5,704 bases of DNA from contig JAKADD010000184.1 in the NCBI GenBank assembly GCA_021820825.1, positions 1-5,704 of the forward strand. The letters are read 5' to 3'. Below the pieces are notes generated by a model. It was not told where the DNA came from. It made no database searches and saw only the letters and a program-made list of their open reading frames with translations. The translations under genes were made by a program, and so were the position numbers. Numbering within the stretch: position 1 is the stretch's first letter; each line of letters starts with the position of its first letter. Positions 4,804 to 5,704 of the stretch are shown here, in pieces. Source of the DNA: Bacillota bacterium (GTDB lineage: Bacteria; Bacillota; Bacilli; Alicyclobacillales; SLC66).

Positions 4804-5331
4804 TTGGTCTATTTGGTAGCATTCATTGTGACGGCTCTGGATCAGGCCATAAAGTGGCTTGTCACTACACACATGGCGCTAAACACGGCTGTGCCGGTCT
4901 GGCCAGGTGTTCTGGAACTGCTGTATGTGCAGAACAGAGGCGCCGCATTTAGCATCCTGCTTAATCAGAGGCTGTTGCTCACCGTGGTCGCTTTGCTTGT
5001 AATCGGGGCGATCATCTATGCTGACAGGCGTTATGCCCGTGGCAAACGCGGATTGCAGGTAGCCCTCGGCATGCTGCTTGGCGGGGCTTTCGGCAATCTG
5101 ATCGACCGGATACGCCTTGGCTACGTAATCGATTATGTGTATCTAAAGTTCATCCATTTTCCAGTATTCAATCTTGCAGACAGCAGTATCGTTCTCGCGG
5201 TGTTCTATCTCGTTTACAGGGCTTGGCGCGCGCGTGACACAGTCTCCGCGAACGAGGCGGGCAGTCAGGCGGCGAATCGGGACAGACTGGCGCCGCCGGG
5301 CCATGAGGAGGCAGACGATGCCAGACGGTGA
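4804..5331 (+). CDS. lspA: Lipoprotein signal peptidase (signal peptidase II)
   Basis: LspA is a membrane aspartic protease that cleaves the signal peptide of diacylglyceryl-modified prolipoproteins. This is 175 aa from TTG 4804, with AGGGGG at 4791-4796 seven nt upstream. Four hydrophobic segments are visible: about 2-22, 57-73, 84-100 and 120-138. Conserved boxes are DQAIKW (13-18), NRGAAFS (44-50), GGAFGNLIDRI (93-103), VIDYV (108-112) and FNLADSS (122-128). By family knowledge the catalytic pair corresponds to D110 and D126. All boxes are intact, so it should be active. The C-terminal tail (about 140-175) is hydrophilic and charged and makes the protein somewhat longer than many Bacilli LspA proteins, which are nearer 155-165 aa. 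Position after ileS and directly before rluD matches the usual order in Bacilli. Its last 14 bp overlap rluD, implying translational coupling. Confidence 0.97.
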   Translation: MVYLVAFIVTALDQAIKWLVTTHMALNTAVPVWPGVLELLYVQNRGAAFSILLNQRLLLTVVALLVIGAIIYADRRYARGKRGLQVALGMLLGGAFGNLIDRIRLGYVIDYVYLKFIHFPVFNLADSSIVLAVFYLVYRAWRARDTVSANEAGSQAANRDRLAPPGHEEADDARR

Positions 5332-5704
5332 GATTGATGAATACAATGCGACCGCTTTACGCGGCAAGGCGTCAACGGTTCCTGGACTTTGGCGTTTCGT
5401 TGCCGAGACAGACGGCGAGCGGGTGGACCGATACCTTGCGGCGAGGGGCGACTGGTCGCGCGCTTTTGTGCAGCATCTCATTGCGCAGGGGCGCGTGACT
5501 GTTGACGGCCATACGGTGCAGGCGAGCGCCAAGTTGCGCGTTGGACAGGCCCTGTGCGTAACTGTGCCAGCCCCGGAAGCGATTGCTGTGGTTCCGGAGG
5601 ATATTTTACTGGACATTCGGTTTGAAGACGAGGATCTGATCGTGGTCAACAAACCGCGCGGCATGGTTGTGCATCCCGCACCTGGACATACACGCGGCAC
5701 GCTG
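5318..5704 (+). CDS. rluD: RluD/YlyB-type 23S rRNA pseudouridine synthase, N-terminal part (3' end outside window)
   Basis: The frame is open from ATG 5318 to the window edge (129 codons). GAGGAGG at 5305-5311 lies 6 nt before the ATG. After about 30 poorly conserved residues comes an S4 RNA-binding domain: ERVDRYLAARGDWSRAFVQ (34-52), then LIAQGRVTVDG (54-64) and LRVGQALCVTVP (73-84). Next begins the RluA-family catalytic domain, FEDEDLIVVNKPRGMVVHPAPGH (102-124), with its typical VVNKP-G--VHP motif. The catalytic aspartate motif (HRLD) lies beyond the window. Members convert uridines of 23S rRNA to pseudouridine during large-subunit assembly. S4 plus catalytic domain and the lspA-adjacent locus point to RluD/YlyB, though the exact site specificity cannot be read from this fragment. 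Its start overlaps the lspA end by 14 bp. Confidence 0.93.
   Translation, partial: MPDGEIDEYNATALRGKASTVPGLWRFVAETDGERVDRYLAARGDWSRAFVQHLIAQGRVTVDGHTVQASAKLRVGQALCVTVPAPEAIAVVPEDILLDIRFEDEDLIVVNKPRGMVVHPAPGHTRGTL

Noticed and set aside
4601..4952. Plus-strand ORFs across the DUF5665-lspA junction
   Set aside because: They cross a stop codon region, promoter and lspA in other frames and show no domain pattern.
5143..5700. 185-codon minus-strand ORF
   Set aside because: It is antisense to lspA and rluD, both of which have clear family motifs and good SDs; its translation is low-complexity Ser/Arg-rich.
1..5704. CRISPR array, insertion sequence, tRNA or rRNA genes
   Set aside because: I saw no regularly spaced repeats, transposase motifs, terminal inverted repeats, or tRNA/rRNA signatures. 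No obvious mobile-element ends flank hicBA.

Overview
The window looks like a piece of a Bacillota (Bacilli) chromosome with moderately high GC. It carries the conserved divIVA - ileS - lspA - rluD gene order, ileS sits behind a T-box leader, and starts are TTG or GTG with strong GGAGG/GGTGA-type ribosome binding sites. The GC level and the small DUF5665-like membrane protein resemble Alicyclobacillaceae-type Bacilli, but that placement is inference and not proven by anything in the window.

Layout: (1) 1-239, the 3' end of divIVA, a coiled-coil cell-pole/division protein. (2) 240-837, a hicB-hicA type toxin-antitoxin pair between divIVA and ileS, preceded by about 160 bp of uncertain leader containing two small dyads. 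(3) about 880-1161, an isoleucine T-box riboswitch with an AUC specifier, an antiterminator/terminator pair and a U-run; then an imperfect 21-bp tandem duplication at 1159-1200. (4) 1218-3986, ileS, complete, 922 aa. (5) 3994-4029, a strong terminator between convergent genes. (6) 4029-4205 on the minus strand, a 58-aa two-helix membrane protein with its own promoter. (7) 4206-4407, a divergent intergenic region with a dyad and a perfect 14-bp tandem repeat, each copy starting with TTGACA. (8) 4408-4707, a 99-aa DUF5665-like membrane protein. (9) 4749-5331, lspA with its own probable extended -10 promoter. (10) 5318-5704, the start of an rluD-type pseudouridine synthase, overlapping lspA by 14 bp and running off the window.

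The core genes are housekeeping: division-site and pole organisation (DivIVA), tRNA-Ile charging (IleRS, induced through the T-box when uncharged tRNA-Ile accumulates), lipoprotein maturation (LspA) and 23S rRNA pseudouridylation (RluD family). The accessory parts are the HicBA pair and the minus-strand small membrane protein. I see no clearly undescribed system. The points most worth a second look are the HicBA insertion with its odd leader, the two small tandem duplications in regulatory spacers, and the unrecognised membrane mini-protein facing ileS.
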